Source of the DNA: Beduinella massiliensis
GTDB taxonomy: Bacteria; Bacillota; Clostridia; Christensenellales; Aristaeellaceae
Reading direction: 5' to 3'
DNA: 64,000 nucleotides
Assembly: GCF_900199405.1 (NCBI RefSeq)
Contig: NZ_LT963430.1
Location: forward strand, 1,705,605-1,769,604
Made by a program: the position numbers and the translations under genes
Shown here: piece after piece, positions 10,620 to 20,171 of the stretch
Position numbering within the stretch: position 1 is the stretch's first letter
Layout of the letters: each line of letters opens with the position of its first letter
Notes under the pieces: generated by a model
Database searches by the model: none
Told to the model about the DNA's origin: nothing
What the model saw: only the letters and a program-made list of their open reading frames with translations

Positions 10620-10646
10620 TTAGCACTCGACCTTTGAGAGTGCTAA
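10620..10646. promoter_or_regulatory. CIRCE operator (HrcA binding site)
   Basis: TTAGCACTC, nine bases, then GAGTGCTAA: a perfect match to the CIRCE consensus. It lies between the promoter and hrcA, and is the only CIRCE I see, so all four heat-shock genes should be controlled from here. Confidence 0.98.
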
Positions 10647-10671
10647 CAACCCGAAGGAAAGGTGATGAATC

Positions 10672-11709
10672 GTGGATCTTGTCGAGCGAAAATTCAGAAT
10701 TCTGCAGGCGATCATCGACGACTACATCGTCACGGCGCTGCCCGTAGGTTCTCGAACGATCTCGCGCAAGTACGAGCAGAGCTTGTCCTCGGCGACCATT
10801 CGCAATGAAATGAGCGATCTGGAGGAGCTGGGTTATCTGGATTCGCCGCACACGTCGGCGGGCCGCGTGCCCTCGTACAAGGCGTACAGGCTGTACGTAG
10901 ATCAGCTGATGAAGCGCACCCCGCTGACCCCGGAGGAGGCGAAGGTCATCAGCCAGTTCTTCGACCGGCGCGTGCGCCAGGTGGAGGACGTGGCCGAGCG
11001 CGCGGCGCAGGCGCTTTCCAGCGTGACGCATTATACCTCGGTCATCATGACGCGCCAGCCGGAGGAGGAAAACCTGAAGCTGCGCCATCTGCAGCTGGTG
11101 CCGGTGACGGAGGGCATGGCGCTTTTGATTCTGGTGACGGATGCCGGGGTCATCAAGCAGACGCCGATGCACATCAGCCCTGGCATGAGCACGGACGATC
11201 TGTACCGGGTTTCCCGCATGCTGACCGAGCGGCTCGCGGGCTGCAAGATGAGCCAGGTGCAGGCGATTTTGGAAGGAATCGGCGCGGAGTTTCGGGATCA
11301 GGGCGAGCTGCTCAGCGGCATGCTGGATACGATCCGCGAGAGCGGGGAACCGGGCGACCACACGGACCTGGTGGTCGGCGGCACGTCCAACCTGCTGGAC
11401 TATCCCGAGTACAGCGATGTGGAAAAGGCGAGAAGCCTGCTGAGCGTGCTGGAAACAAAGGAAAAGGTGATCCGGCTGCTGTCGGGCGGCACGCAGATGG
11501 AGTTTTCGATCCGCATCGGCCCGGAAACCGGGCTGCCCGAGACGAAGGACTGCTCCGTCGTCACGGCGACATACCGGCTCGCTAACGGCAAGGTGAACAC
11601 CATCGGCATCATCGGCCCCACGCGCATGCAGTATAACCGGGTGATCTCAGCGCTTGATTACATGGGAAAGTCTCTGATGGAGATGCTTTCCGGGCAGGAC
11701 AAGAAATGA
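10672..11709 (+). CDS. hrcA: Heat-inducible transcription repressor HrcA
   Basis: 345 residues from GTG 10672, with AAGGTGA upstream. The N-terminal winged helix (residues 1-75, including SSATIRNEMSDLEELGYL and SAGRVPS) is the classical HrcA DNA-binding domain; GAF-like and dimerisation parts follow, ending with GPTRMQYNRVISALDYM. It represses the operon at the CIRCE element just upstream and is kept active by GroEL in well-studied species. Its stop overlaps grpE in ATGA. Confidence 0.98.
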   Translation: MDLVERKFRILQAIIDDYIVTALPVGSRTISRKYEQSLSSATIRNEMSDLEELGYLDSPHTSAGRVPSYKAYRLYVDQLMKRTPLTPEEAKVISQFFDRRVRQVEDVAERAAQALSSVTHYTSVIMTRQPEEENLKLRHLQLVPVTEGMALLILVTDAGVIKQTPMHISPGMSTDDLYRVSRMLTERLAGCKMSQVQAILEGIGAEFRDQGELLSGMLDTIRESGEPGDHTDLVVGGTSNLLDYPEYSDVEKARSLLSVLETKEKVIRLLSGGTQMEFSIRIGPETGLPETKDCSVVTATYRLANGKVNTIGIIGPTRMQYNRVISALDYMGKSLMEMLSGQDKK

Positions 11710-12392
11710 AAAAGAAGAGCGGGAACGACGGCTCAAAGAAGAGCGCCGGCGTGGTAGACGGGATTAAGAAGCAGGCGGACGTTCAAAAAGAACGGATACG
11801 GCAATGGTCGCAGGACCGCAAAAGAAAGGGCAAGACGATGAACGAAGAGAACGTAAGCAAGGAGCTGCTGGAGGAAGAGGTACCTAAGACGGAGGAGCCC
11901 GCGCAGGAGAGCGCAGAGGAGCAGGAAGCCGCCGGGCAGGAGGCGGAAAAGCAGCTTGCGGACGCGCTCGCGAAGTGCGAGGAGTACCTGAACCTCGCCC
12001 AGCGCGTGCAGGCCGACTTTGACAACTACCGCCGCCGCAACACCGCGGTGCGCGCGGAGGCATACGAAGAGGGCAAGCGGGATACCGTGGAAAAGCTGCT
12101 GCCCGTGCTCGACAACATCGAGCGGGCGCTCGCATCCGCCGGGGAAGAGGAATCGCCCCTGAAGAGCGGGGTGGAGCTCGTGCACCGGGGGCTTTGGGAG
12201 ACGCTGCAAAAGCTCGGCGTCGAGGTGATCGACCGCGCGGGAGAGGTTTTCGACCCGGAGCTTGAAAACGCGGTGCTGCAAGGCGCGGAGGACGAGGGCG
12301 AGCCGGGCACGGTTTGCCTTGTGCTCCAAAAAGGCTATAAGGTCGGGACGCGCGTGATTCGCCACGCGATGGTCAAGGTGGTCGCAGGCTGA
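11706..12392 (+). CDS. grpE: Nucleotide exchange factor GrpE
   Basis: 228 residues if the ATG overlapping the hrcA stop (ATGA) is used; a second in-frame ATG at 11838 would give 184 residues and has a weaker purine run upstream. The coiled coil (about 70-130, LADALAKCEEYLNLAQRVQADFDNYRRR) and the beta domain ending in GYKVGTRVIRHAMVKVV are typical. It exchanges ADP for ATP on DnaK. The extra N-terminus is Lys-rich and not conserved in the family as far as I can judge, so the start is uncertain. Confidence 0.95.
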   Translation: MKKKSGNDGSKKSAGVVDGIKKQADVQKERIRQWSQDRKRKGKTMNEENVSKELLEEEVPKTEEPAQESAEEQEAAGQEAEKQLADALAKCEEYLNLAQRVQADFDNYRRRNTAVRAEAYEEGKRDTVEKLLPVLDNIERALASAGEEESPLKSGVELVHRGLWETLQKLGVEVIDRAGEVFDPELENAVLQGAEDEGEPGTVCLVLQKGYKVGTRVIRHAMVKVVAG

Positions 12393-12469
12393 AGCCTGAT
12401 CACATACATTCTTGATTTACGAAAAACTCACACAAACAAGTGATTCATCTAGGCTAGGAGGAAATCATT

Positions 12470-14302
12470 ATGGGAAAGATTATCGGCATTGACCTGGGTA
12501 CCACGAACAGCTGTGTAGCCGTCATGGAAGGCGGCGAGGCGACGGTCATCCCCAACGCTGAGGGCGCGCGCACCACGCCTTCCGTCGTCGCGTTCGCCAA
12601 GAACGGCGAGCGCCTCTGCGGTCAGGTGGCGAAGCGTCAGGCCGTCACCAACCCGGACCGCACCATCATTTCGATCAAGCGCGAGATGGGCACCAACTAC
12701 AAGGTGGATATCGACGGCAAGGCCTACACGCCGCAGGATATTTCCGCGATGATCCTGCAAAAGCTCAAGGCCGACGCGGAAGCGTACCTGGGCGAGACGG
12801 TCACGCAGGCGGTCATCACCGTGCCGGCTTACTTCTCCGACAGCCAGCGCCAGGCCACCAAGGACGCGGGCCGCATCGCGGGCCTGGAGGTCATGCGCAT
12901 CATCAACGAGCCGACGGCCGCTTCGCTGGCCTACGGCCTCGACAAGGACGACAACCACAAGATCCTCGTGTACGACCTGGGCGGCGGCACGTTCGACGTC
13001 TCCATTCTGGAGATCGGCGACGGCGTGTTCGAGGTGCTGGCCACCAACGGCAACACCCGTCTGGGCGGCGACGACTTCGACCAGCGCATCATCGATTACC
13101 TCGCCAGCGAGTTCAAGCGCGAGAACGGCATCGACCTCAAGGCCGACCGCATGGCGCTGCAGCGCCTGAAGGAGGCTGCCGAGAAGGCGAAGATCGAGCT
13201 TTCCGGCGTCATGAGCACCAACATCAACCTGCCGTTCATCACGGCGGACGCGACCGGCCCCAAGCACCTGGACATGACCCTCACCCGCGCGAAGTTCGAC
13301 GAGCTGACCCGCGATCTGGTGGACGCGACCTTGCAGCCGGTGCAGCGCGCGCTGAGCGACGCGGGCCTCTCCGCCTCGCAGATCGACCGCGTGATCCTCG
13401 TCGGCGGCTCTACCCGCATCCCGGCGGTGCAGGACGCCGTCAAGAAGATCACCGGCAAGGACCCCTACAAGAACATCAACCCGGACGAGTGCGTGGCGCT
13501 GGGCGCTGCGATTCAGGGCGGCGTGCTCGGCGGCGAGGTCAAGGACGTGCTGCTGCTGGACGTGACGCCGCTGTCCCTGGGCATTGAGACGATGGGCGGC
13601 GTGTTCACGCGCCTGATCGACCGCAACACCACCATCCCGACCACCAAGTCGCAGATCTTCTCCACCGCCGCCGACGGACAGACGAGCGTCGAAGTGCACG
13701 TGCTGCAGGGCGAGCGCGAGATGGCCGCGGGCAACAAGACGTTGGGCCGTTTCCAGTTGACCGGCATTGCCCCCGCGCCGCGCGGCGTGCCGCAGATCGA
13801 GGTTACCTTCAACATCGATCGCAACGGCATCGTGAACGTCAGCGCCAAGGACCTGGGCACGGGCAACGAGCAGAAGGTGACGATCACCGCCTCCACCAAC
13901 CTGACGGAGGACGAGATCAACCAGCGCGTGAAGGAAGCGGAGCAGTTTGCCGCCGAGGACAAGAAGAAGAAGGAAGAGGTCGAAACCCTCAACCGGGCGG
14001 ACAGCATGGTCTTCGAGGTCGAAAAGCAGCTCAAGGATCTGGGCGATAAGCTGACGGACGAGGACAAGGCGACCGTGCAGAGCGAGCTGGACGCCTTCAA
14101 GAAGGTGCGCGAGTCGAACGACGTGGAACAGATCAAGGCCGCGCAGGAGACCTTCACGCAGAAGGTGTACGAGATCTTCGGCAAGATCTATCAGCAGCAA
14201 CAGCAGAGCGCCGGCCAGCCGGGTCCGGATGCCGGCGCGGGCGCGCAGGGCGGCGCGGATACGCAGGACGGCCACGTAGACACCGACTACGACGTCCATT
14301 AA
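12470..14302 (+). CDS. dnaK: Hsp70 chaperone DnaK
   Basis: 610 residues with a strong ribosome site (AGGAGGAAATC). The ATPase domain starts [17 protein letters not shown] and contains [14 protein letters not shown] and [12 protein letters not shown]; the substrate domain begins around [14 protein letters not shown]. The C-terminus is Gly/Ala/Gln-rich and ends DTDYDVH rather than the usual EVVD-type ending. It works with DnaJ and GrpE encoded on either side. Confidence 0.98.
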   Translation: MGKIIGIDLGTTNSCVAVMEGGEATVIPNAEGARTTPSVVAFAKNGERLCGQVAKRQAVTNPDRTIISIKREMGTNYKVDIDGKAYTPQDISAMILQKLKADAEAYLGETVTQAVITVPAYFSDSQRQATKDAGRIAGLEVMRIINEPTAASLAYGLDKDDNHKILVYDLGGGTFDVSILEIGDGVFEVLATNGNTRLGGDDFDQRIIDYLASEFKRENGIDLKADRMALQRLKEAAEKAKIELSGVMSTNINLPFITADATGPKHLDMTLTRAKFDELTRDLVDATLQPVQRALSDAGLSASQIDRVILVGGSTRIPAVQDAVKKITGKDPYKNINPDECVALGAAIQGGVLGGEVKDVLLLDVTPLSLGIETMGGVFTRLIDRNTTIPTTKSQIFSTAADGQTSVEVHVLQGEREMAAGNKTLGRFQLTGIAPAPRGVPQIEVTFNIDRNGIVNVSAKDLGTGNEQKVTITASTNLTEDEINQRVKEAEQFAAEDKKKKEEVETLNRADSMVFEVEKQLKDLGDKLTDEDKATVQSELDAFKKVRESNDVEQIKAAQETFTQKVYEIFGKIYQQQQQSAGQPGPDAGAGAQGGADTQDGHVDTDYDVH

Positions 14303-14322
14303 TCGAACATCAAACGCCATCG

Positions 14323-14349
14323 GCCGCCGCCATATCGCATGGCGGCGGC
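14323..14349 (+). other. Perfect 11-bp hairpin in the dnaK-dnaJ gap
   Basis: 14323-14333 and 14339-14349 are exact reverse complements with a 5-base loop. There is no T run, so it is probably not a terminator. It may set dnaK:dnaJ stoichiometry by protecting the upstream message or by partial attenuation; that is inference. Confidence 0.6.
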
Positions 14350-14374
14350 AAATGACGTATCCTAGGATTGGACG

Positions 14375-15517
14375 GTGAGGACTGTGGCTACGAAAAGAGA
14401 TTATTACGAGGTGCTCGGGGTTCAGAAGAACGCTACGGACGACGAGATCAAAAAGGCGTACCGCAAGCTGGCAAAGGAAAATCACCCCGACCTGCACCCC
14501 GACGACAAGGATGCGGAGGAGCGCTTCAAGGAGGTTAACGAAGCCTACGAGGTGCTCTCCGACAGCAATAAGCGCGCGCGTTACGACCAGTTCGGCCACG
14601 AGGGGCCGAACATGGGCGGCGCAGGCTACGGCGATTTCAGCGGCTTTGGCGGCCAGGGCTTCGACAGCATCTTCGATTTCTTCTTCAACGGCGCGGAGGG
14701 CGGCGGCCAGCGCCGCAGAAACGGCCCGGAGCGCGGACAGGACCTTCGCTACGACCTGACGCTGACGTTTGAGGAAGCGGCCTTTGGCTGCAAAAAGGAG
14801 TTTAAGTTCCAGCGCAACGAAAACTGCGAGGCGTGCGGCGGCACGGGCGCGCGCGCAGGCACGCAGCCCAAGACCTGCCCGACCTGCGGCGGCAGCGGCC
14901 AGATGAAGGTGACCACGCAGTCGCTGTTCGGCCAGGTGGTCAACATGCGCACCTGCTCCACCTGCGGCGGCTCGGGCAAGATCATCGCGGACAAGTGCCC
15001 CAAGTGCGCGGGCCAGGGCCGCGTGCGCGTGATGCGCACGGCGACCATCAAAATTCCGGCGGGCATCGACAACGGCCAGGTGCTCCCCATGAGCGGCCAG
15101 GGCGAGCCGGGACTTCGCGGCGGCCCCGCGGGCGACCTGTACGTCTACATCAACGTGCGCCCGCACAAGCTCTTTAAGCGCGATCATTTCGACCTGCACT
15201 GCGAGATTCCGATTTCCTTTACGCAGGCGGCGCTGGGCGGTGAAATCGACGTGCCCACGCTGGAGGGGTCGGTCAAGTATAACATTCCCGAGGGCACGCA
15301 GAACGATACGGTGCTTCGCATTCGCGGCCAGGGCATCCAGCAGCTGCGCTCGAGCGGCAAGGGCGACCTGTTCATCAAGGTGCGCGTGGAGGTGCCCAAG
15401 CGCCTCTCCGACAAGCAGAAGGACCTGCTGCGCCAGTTTGAGGATTCCCTGACCGGCAAGGAGTACGAGGGCCGCAAGTCGTTCTTCGACCGCGTGCGGG
15501 ACAGCTTTAACAAGTAA
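14375..15517 (+). CDS. dnaJ: Hsp40 co-chaperone DnaJ
   Basis: 380 residues. J domain (YYEVLGV, HPD motif at NHPDLHPDD), Gly/Phe linker, four CxxCxGxG zinc repeats ([32 protein letters not shown]) and C-terminal substrate domains are all present. GTG 14375 has AGGA 7 bases upstream; GTG 14384 would give the more usual [12 protein letters not shown] start but its GAGG is only 3 bases away. It stimulates DnaK ATPase and delivers clients. Confidence 0.97.
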   Translation: MRTVATKRDYYEVLGVQKNATDDEIKKAYRKLAKENHPDLHPDDKDAEERFKEVNEAYEVLSDSNKRARYDQFGHEGPNMGGAGYGDFSGFGGQGFDSIFDFFFNGAEGGGQRRRNGPERGQDLRYDLTLTFEEAAFGCKKEFKFQRNENCEACGGTGARAGTQPKTCPTCGGSGQMKVTTQSLFGQVVNMRTCSTCGGSGKIIADKCPKCAGQGRVRVMRTATIKIPAGIDNGQVLPMSGQGEPGLRGGPAGDLYVYINVRPHKLFKRDHFDLHCEIPISFTQAALGGEIDVPTLEGSVKYNIPEGTQNDTVLRIRGQGIQQLRSSGKGDLFIKVRVEVPKRLSDKQKDLLRQFEDSLTGKEYEGRKSFFDRVRDSFNK

Positions 15518-15578
15518 ACGAGCGAATCGCTGAAGGGTTTTGCCTTTCGGCGTTTCGTCGCGTCTAGGAGGACGAAAG

Positions 15579-16523
15579 ATGGATTGGATGGAAGCGGTCG
15601 TTCACACCACGACGGAGGGCGCGGACATCGTCTCCGAGCTCCTGATGAGCGCGGGGGCGACGGGCACGAGCATCGAGGATCGCAGCGACGTGCTGAACGC
15701 GCAAAAGCCGGAGGGTATGTGGGACATGCTGGACGAGCACATACTGGACAACATGTCGGAAGACGTACTCGTCAAGGCCTATTTTGAAGACGGGGCGTCG
15801 ACGCCGGAGGCGCTGTCGTTCGTCAGGGCGCGGCTGGACGCGCTGAGGGGCATGGAGCTGGGGTTTGACCTGGGCAGCCTTGAGCTCACGCGCGAGACGG
15901 TGCACGAGCAGGACTGGGCCGAGAACTGGAAGAAGTACTACAAGCCCTTCCGTGCGGGCGAGCGCATCGTGGTGAAGCCTTCCTGGGAGCCGTATGAAGC
16001 GCAGCCGGGCGATCTGGTGATCGAGATGGACCCCGGCATGGCCTTCGGCACGGGCACGCACGAGACGACCTTCATGTGCATGCAGATGCTGGAGCGCTAC
16101 GTGCGCGCGGGCGATTCGTGCATCGACGTGGGCACGGGCACGGGCATCCTCGCCATCGCGGCGGCGATGCTGGGCGCGCGGGACGTGCTCGCCATCGATC
16201 TGGATGAAAAGGCCGTGGAGGTCGCGAAGGAAAACATTCAGAAGAACGAGATGCAGGCGGTCGTGCGCGCGCAGGCGGGCGACCTGCTCAAGGAAGCGGA
16301 CGAGATCGCGGACGTGGTGGTCGCCAACATCATCGCGGACGTGATCTGCGCGCTGTGCGGCCCGGCGAAGGCGCACGTGCGCGCGGGCGGCGTGTTCATC
16401 TGCTCGGGCATCATCAAAGAGCGCGAGGAGGACGTGCAGCGCGCGCTGAAGGCGGCGGGATACGCGGTAGATCATCGCATCGAGAAGGGCGAGTGGGTCT
16501 GCCTGGCGGCGAAGGCCGCGTAA
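15579..16523 (+). CDS. prmA: Ribosomal protein L11 methyltransferase PrmA
   Basis: 314 residues from ATG 15579, with GGAGG 7 bases upstream. The SAM-binding region contains DPGMAFGTGTHETT and CIDVGTGTGILAIAAAMLGA, and the catalytic-loop region has VVANIIADVI. It trimethylates ribosomal protein L11. It follows dnaJ after 61 bases holding only an imperfect hairpin, and is followed by rsmE and mtaB, the usual Clostridia order. Confidence 0.95.
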   Translation: MDWMEAVVHTTTEGADIVSELLMSAGATGTSIEDRSDVLNAQKPEGMWDMLDEHILDNMSEDVLVKAYFEDGASTPEALSFVRARLDALRGMELGFDLGSLELTRETVHEQDWAENWKKYYKPFRAGERIVVKPSWEPYEAQPGDLVIEMDPGMAFGTGTHETTFMCMQMLERYVRAGDSCIDVGTGTGILAIAAAMLGARDVLAIDLDEKAVEVAKENIQKNEMQAVVRAQAGDLLKEADEIADVVVANIIADVICALCGPAKAHVRAGGVFICSGIIKEREEDVQRALKAAGYAVDHRIEKGEWVCLAAKAA

Positions 16524-16547
16524 AAAACAATCCGAGAAGGGGAAGCT

Positions 16548-17282
16548 ATGCACCGCTTTTTTGTGGACGAAGACGGCATCCAGGGAAGTACGGCGCGGCT
16601 TGAGGCCGGGGACGCGCAGCACGCCGCGCGCGTTTTGCGCCTTGCGCCCGGCGACGAGGTGGAGCTGCTCGACGGCCTTTGCCGCTACGCGGCGCGGCTG
16701 ACGGAGGTATCCAAAGAGAGCGTGAGCGCCGAGGTTCTTTCGACGCTGCCGGATCACGAGCCGAACGTGCGCGTGACGCTCTTTCAGGGCCTTCCCAAGG
16801 CCGAAAAGATGGAATTTATCCTGCAAAAGTGTACGGAGCTGGGCGTGTATGCGGTCGTGCCCGTGCAGATGGAGCGCTGCGTCGTGCAGCTGTCTGGAAA
16901 GGACGGCGCGAAGAAGCAGGAGCGCTGGCAGCGCATCGCGCGCGAAGCGGCCAAGCAGTGCGGCCGGGCGCGCGTGCCCGAGGTTTCCGCGCCGCAGCCG
17001 CTCGCGGGGCTGGCGCGGCCACTGTCGGAGGATTACGACCTCGTGCTCGTTCCCTGGGAGGAGGCGCGGGAGGGCGGCATCCGCGCCGCGATTCGCGAGA
17101 CGAATGCCCAGCGCATCGCCATCGTCATCGGGCCGGAGGGCGGCATGACGAAGGAGGAGGTCGCATGGCTGGCGGAACGCGGCGCGCGCCCCGTGACGCT
17201 GGGCCCGCGCATTCTGCGCACGGAGACGGCGGGCATGGCCGCGCTGACGATGGCGCTGTGCCTTTCCGGGCAGATGGAGTGA
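16548..17282 (+). CDS. rsmE: 16S rRNA (uracil1498-N3)-methyltransferase RsmE
   Basis: 244 residues. An N-terminal PUA-like domain (HRFFVDEDGI through HAARVLRL) precedes a SPOUT domain whose knot shows IVIGPEGGMTKEEV and LGPRILRTETAGMAAL. It methylates U1498 of 16S rRNA in the assembled small subunit. The next gene starts 5 bases after its stop. Confidence 0.95.
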   Translation: MHRFFVDEDGIQGSTARLEAGDAQHAARVLRLAPGDEVELLDGLCRYAARLTEVSKESVSAEVLSTLPDHEPNVRVTLFQGLPKAEKMEFILQKCTELGVYAVVPVQMERCVVQLSGKDGAKKQERWQRIAREAAKQCGRARVPEVSAPQPLAGLARPLSEDYDLVLVPWEEAREGGIRAAIRETNAQRIAIVIGPEGGMTKEEVAWLAERGARPVTLGPRILRTETAGMAALTMALCLSGQME

Positions 17283-17286
17283 GGAC

Positions 17287-18582
17287 ATGAGCAAAGTGGC
17301 ATTTCACACCTTGGGCTGCAAGGTGAACCAATACGACACGCAGGCGATGCTGGAGCGGTTTCAGGAGGCCGGCTATGAGGTCGTCCCCTTCGACGGCCTG
17401 GCGGACGTTTACGTGATCAACACCTGCACGGTGACCGGCACGGGCGACAAGAAGTCCATGCAGGCCATTCGGCGGTGCGCGCGCAAAAATCCCGAGGCGC
17501 ACATCGTGGTCACGGGCTGCCTCGCCCAGCGCGCGGCGCAGACGCTCAGGCTGCCGGGCGTGCGGCTCATTCTGGGCACGCAGCGGCGCGGCGAGGTCGT
17601 GGAGCTGCTGCGCGAGGCGGAGGAATCAGGGGAAACGTTGATCGCGGTGGAGGGCCTGCGCCGCGCGCCGTTTGAGGCGCTCACGGTGCACGCGCACGAG
17701 GGACACACACGCGCGACGATGAAGATCCAGGAGGGCTGCGACCGCTACTGCGCCTACTGCATCATTCCTTACGTGCGGGGGCCGATCCGCTCCCGTCCGC
17801 TGGAGGAAATCCGCCGTGAGGCAGACGAGCTGTGCGCGGCGGGCTTTCGCGAGCTCGTGCTGACGGGCATTCATCTGACGAGCTACGGGCGCGATTTGAA
17901 GGACGGCGCCACGCTTTCGGATGCCATACGCGCCGCGCACGACGCGCAGGGCGCGCTTCGTATCCGGCTGGGTTCTCTCGAGCCCGTGATCGTGACGGAG
18001 GAATTCGTAAGGGCGCTGCGGGCCATGCCCAAGGTCTGCCCGCAGTTTCATCTCGCGCTGCAAAGCGGCAGCGACGCGGTGCTTGCCCGCATGCGCAGGC
18101 GCTACACGTCGGGCGAATACCTGGCGGCGTGCCGAATGCTGCGGGAGGCGTTCCCCGGCTGCGCGCTCACCACGGACGTGATGACGGGTTTTCCAGGCGA
18201 GACGGAGCAGGAGTTCGAGGAGACGATGGCGACCGTGCGCGCAGCGGGCTTTTCGCGCATCCACGTGTTTCCTTATTCCGAGCGCGAGGGCACGCCCGCC
18301 GCGGCGATGGAGGGCAGCGTGCCCCGGCACGTTCGGGAGGAGCGCGCGCGGCGGCTGATCGCGCTGGGCAAGGAGCTCTCGCAGAATTACCTGCTGGAGC
18401 AGGTCGGGGCGCGAAAGCGCGTGCTCTTTGAAGAGCGGGATGCGCAGGGAATGCTCACCGGCTACACGGATACCTATGTGCACGTGCGCGCGTCGGGCAT
18501 CGCCTGCCCGGGCGACGTGCGGGACGTGATTGTGGAAAGCGCGGCGGAGGACGGGCTGATCGCGCGGATAGCGGAGGAATAA
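17287..18582 (+). CDS. mtaB: tRNA (t6A37) methylthiotransferase MtaB
   Basis: 431 residues. The UPF0004 domain binds the auxiliary cluster (LGCKVNQYD with Cys11, INTCTVT, VTGCLAQ). The radical SAM motif is CDRYCAYC, followed by YVRGPIRSRP. A TRAM-like C-terminus ends the protein. LGCKVNQ and the lack of an extended insert distinguish MtaB from MiaB and RimO. It adds a methylthio group to t6A at position 37 of ANN-decoding tRNAs. Confidence 0.93.
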   Translation: MSKVAFHTLGCKVNQYDTQAMLERFQEAGYEVVPFDGLADVYVINTCTVTGTGDKKSMQAIRRCARKNPEAHIVVTGCLAQRAAQTLRLPGVRLILGTQRRGEVVELLREAEESGETLIAVEGLRRAPFEALTVHAHEGHTRATMKIQEGCDRYCAYCIIPYVRGPIRSRPLEEIRREADELCAAGFRELVLTGIHLTSYGRDLKDGATLSDAIRAAHDAQGALRIRLGSLEPVIVTEEFVRALRAMPKVCPQFHLALQSGSDAVLARMRRRYTSGEYLAACRMLREAFPGCALTTDVMTGFPGETEQEFEETMATVRAAGFSRIHVFPYSEREGTPAAAMEGSVPRHVREERARRLIALGKELSQNYLLEQVGARKRVLFEERDAQGMLTGYTDTYVHVRASGIACPGDVRDVIVESAAEDGLIARIAEE

Positions 18583-18615
18583 ACGGGCGAAGGCCCGGTA
18601 AAGGAGTGCTTGAAA

Positions 18616-18960
18616 GTGGAAGACTGCCTGTTTTGTAAGATCGCCGCGGGCGAGATCCCCTCGAAGAAGGCGTATGAGGACGACGAGGTGCTGGCCTTTT
18701 ACGACATCGCGCCGCAGGCCCCCGTGCACGTGCTGGTGATTCCCAAAAAGCACGTGAGCGATGTCTACGCGGCGCAGGGCGAGAGCGACGCGTTTCTGGC
18801 GAAGCTGCTGCGCACGGCGGCGAAGGTCGCGGGCGAGCTGGGGCTTGCGGAGAACGGTTTTCGCCTCGTGACCAACTGCGGAGCGGACGCGCAGCAGAGC
18901 GTCCGGCACCTGCATGTGCACATCCTCGGCGGCAGGCCGCTCGAAGGAAAGATGGGCTGA
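18616..18960 (+). CDS. HIT-family (histidine triad) nucleotide-binding hydrolase
   Basis: 114 residues from GTG 18616, where AAGGAG lies 9 bases upstream; a TTG at 18610 is only 3 bases from it. The N-terminal CLFCKI zinc-type motif and the catalytic triad HLHVHILGG are present. HINT-type enzymes hydrolyse nucleoside phosphoramidates such as aminoacyl-AMP. It closes the prmA-rsmE-mtaB block and is followed by a terminator. Confidence 0.95.
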   Translation: MEDCLFCKIAAGEIPSKKAYEDDEVLAFYDIAPQAPVHVLVIPKKHVSDVYAAQGESDAFLAKLLRTAAKVAGELGLAENGFRLVTNCGADAQQSVRHLHVHILGGRPLEGKMG

Positions 18961-19013
18961 ACGGCCGCAAGGTTCCCGGCTCGCCCGAACAATTTGGAAT
19001 GCTACGCTAAGGC

Positions 19014-19059
19014 GGCAAATCCCTTTCGCGTCTCTGACGCAGAGGGGATTTGCCTTTTT
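19014..19059 (+). terminator. Intrinsic terminator of the heat-shock/RNA-modification block
   Basis: 19014-19023 and 19045-19054 pair perfectly over 10 bp and are followed by five T residues. Confidence 0.88.
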
Positions 19060-19061
19060 GC

Positions 19062-19090
19062 TTTACGGGGACAAGACGGCGTACTATAAT
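19062..19090 (+). promoter_or_regulatory. Promoter of the AAA ATPase gene region
   Basis: TTTACG (19062-19067), a 17-base spacer and a perfect TATAAT (19085-19090). It stands immediately after the preceding terminator. Confidence 0.65.
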
Positions 19091-19118
19091 GATAAAATCA
19101 AATGGCTTTCATTTAGCG

Positions 19119-19273
19119 ATGAAGAAAGAAATGGATATTGCGTTTCAGACCGGGCAGGGCATGTTCAACCACAGGGCCTGCGCGCTTATCATCGTCAAAG
19201 GACAGGCGGAATGTCATGCAGGACGAACGCTCGTCCTGCGCGCAGAAAAGGAGTATGAAAAGGAGGCGGCCCG
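19119..19273 (+). pseudogene. Probable NUDIX hydrolase remnant (N-terminus only)
   Basis: The frame from ATG 19119 (or 19131) reads MDIAFQTGQGMFNHRACALI, which resembles the first strand of Firmicutes NUDIX hydrolases that start with a fully similar QT.QG.FNYR.CA.I segment. After about 28 residues the similarity stops: no NUDIX box (GX5EX7REUXEEXGU) follows, and the frame runs into the ATPase gene, ending at 19406 in the wrong frame. I read it as a truncated gene left in front of the ATPase. The alternative is an upstream leader peptide. The call rests on remembered family pattern, not on a search. Confidence 0.4.
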
Positions 19274-20152
19274 GTGGTCTATCTGGAGAGCATCGCATTC
19301 CCAGACGCGGACGCGGAGTGGAACTTTCGCATGGGCGTCAAGCGAACCTGCTATAACACGATGTATCCCTTCGGCGTGCTCACCGCCGCGGGCCTTTCGC
19401 AGCTGAGCTTCGAGCCCATCACGATCCTTTACGGAGGCAACGGCTCCGGAAAGACGACCGTGCTGAACGTGATCGCCGAAAAGCTGCGCCTTTTGCGCGA
19501 GACGCCCTTTAACAGGAGCAACTTCTTTGAAGACTACGTGGATCTTTGCCGCGTGTGGCTGGAAAACCCGGTTTCATCGGAGAGCCGCATCGTCACCAGC
19601 GACGACGTGTTCGACTACATGCTGAGCGTGCGCAGCCTCAACGAGGGCATCGACCGGAAGAAAGAGGAGCTCTTTCACGAACACACGGCGGCGCGCCATT
19701 CCTCGGTGCGGGTGCGTTCGCTAGACGATTACGATGCGCTCAAGCGCCAGAACAGCGCGCGCAGGCGAACGCAGTCTTCCTTTGTCCGCGAGCAGCTGAT
19801 GGACAACGTGCGCGAGCAGTCTAACGGCGAGAGCGCGAGCTTCTTCTTTCGCCAGCGGGTCCGCGAGGATGCGCTCTACCTGCTCGACGAGCCGGAAAAC
19901 AGCCTGTCCGCCGCGCGGCAGATCGAGCTGGCGGATTTCCTGGAGGAATCGGCGCGCTATGCAGGCTGCCAGCTGGTCATCTCCACGCACTCGCCCTTCC
20001 TGCTTTCGATGCGGGGCGCGAAGATTTACGATCTGGACGCCCGGCCTGCCGCCCTCAAATGCTGGACGGAGCTTGAGAGCGTGCGCACGTATTACGACTT
20101 CTTCATGCGACATCGGGCGGCGTTTGAGCGGGACGTGTCGGACCCATTCTGA
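19274..20152 (+). CDS. AAA-family ATPase (ABC-like predicted ATPase)
   Basis: 292 residues from GTG 19274, with AGGAGG 7 bases upstream. Walker A is YGGNGSGKT, Walker B LYLLDEPENSLS, and the H-loop is STHSPFLLSM. A 90-residue insert rich in charged residues lies between them (about 100-185). This is the single-gene predicted-ATPase type (COG3910-like), related to RecF/SMC-type nucleotide-binding folds. Its target is unknown; no nuclease or toxin partner is adjacent, which argues against a two-gene defence system. Confidence 0.8.
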   Translation: MVYLESIAFPDADAEWNFRMGVKRTCYNTMYPFGVLTAAGLSQLSFEPITILYGGNGSGKTTVLNVIAEKLRLLRETPFNRSNFFEDYVDLCRVWLENPVSSESRIVTSDDVFDYMLSVRSLNEGIDRKKEELFHEHTAARHSSVRVRSLDDYDALKRQNSARRRTQSSFVREQLMDNVREQSNGESASFFFRQRVREDALYLLDEPENSLSAARQIELADFLEESARYAGCQLVISTHSPFLLSMRGAKIYDLDARPAALKCWTELESVRTYYDFFMRHRAAFERDVSDPF

Positions 20153-20171
20153 ACGCCTGCGGCGGGCGATG

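Noticed and set aside
12449-15199. A 916-codon open frame antisense to dnaK and dnaJ
   Set aside because: Long antisense frames over dnaK are a known by-product of GC-rich codon use. Its translation is rich in His, Arg, Ala and Val, has no recognisable domain and no ribosome site, and runs straight across two well-supported genes.
15564-17294. Long antisense frame across prmA and rsmE
   Set aside because: Composition dominated by Arg, His and Ala; it crosses two overlapping core genes with clear catalytic motifs on the plus strand.
19274-20152. AAA ATPase as part of an anti-phage defence system
   Set aside because: OLD- or Septu-type systems need a nuclease domain or partner gene. Neither is present within or beside it, and its neighbours are a terminator-bound core block and a two-component system.
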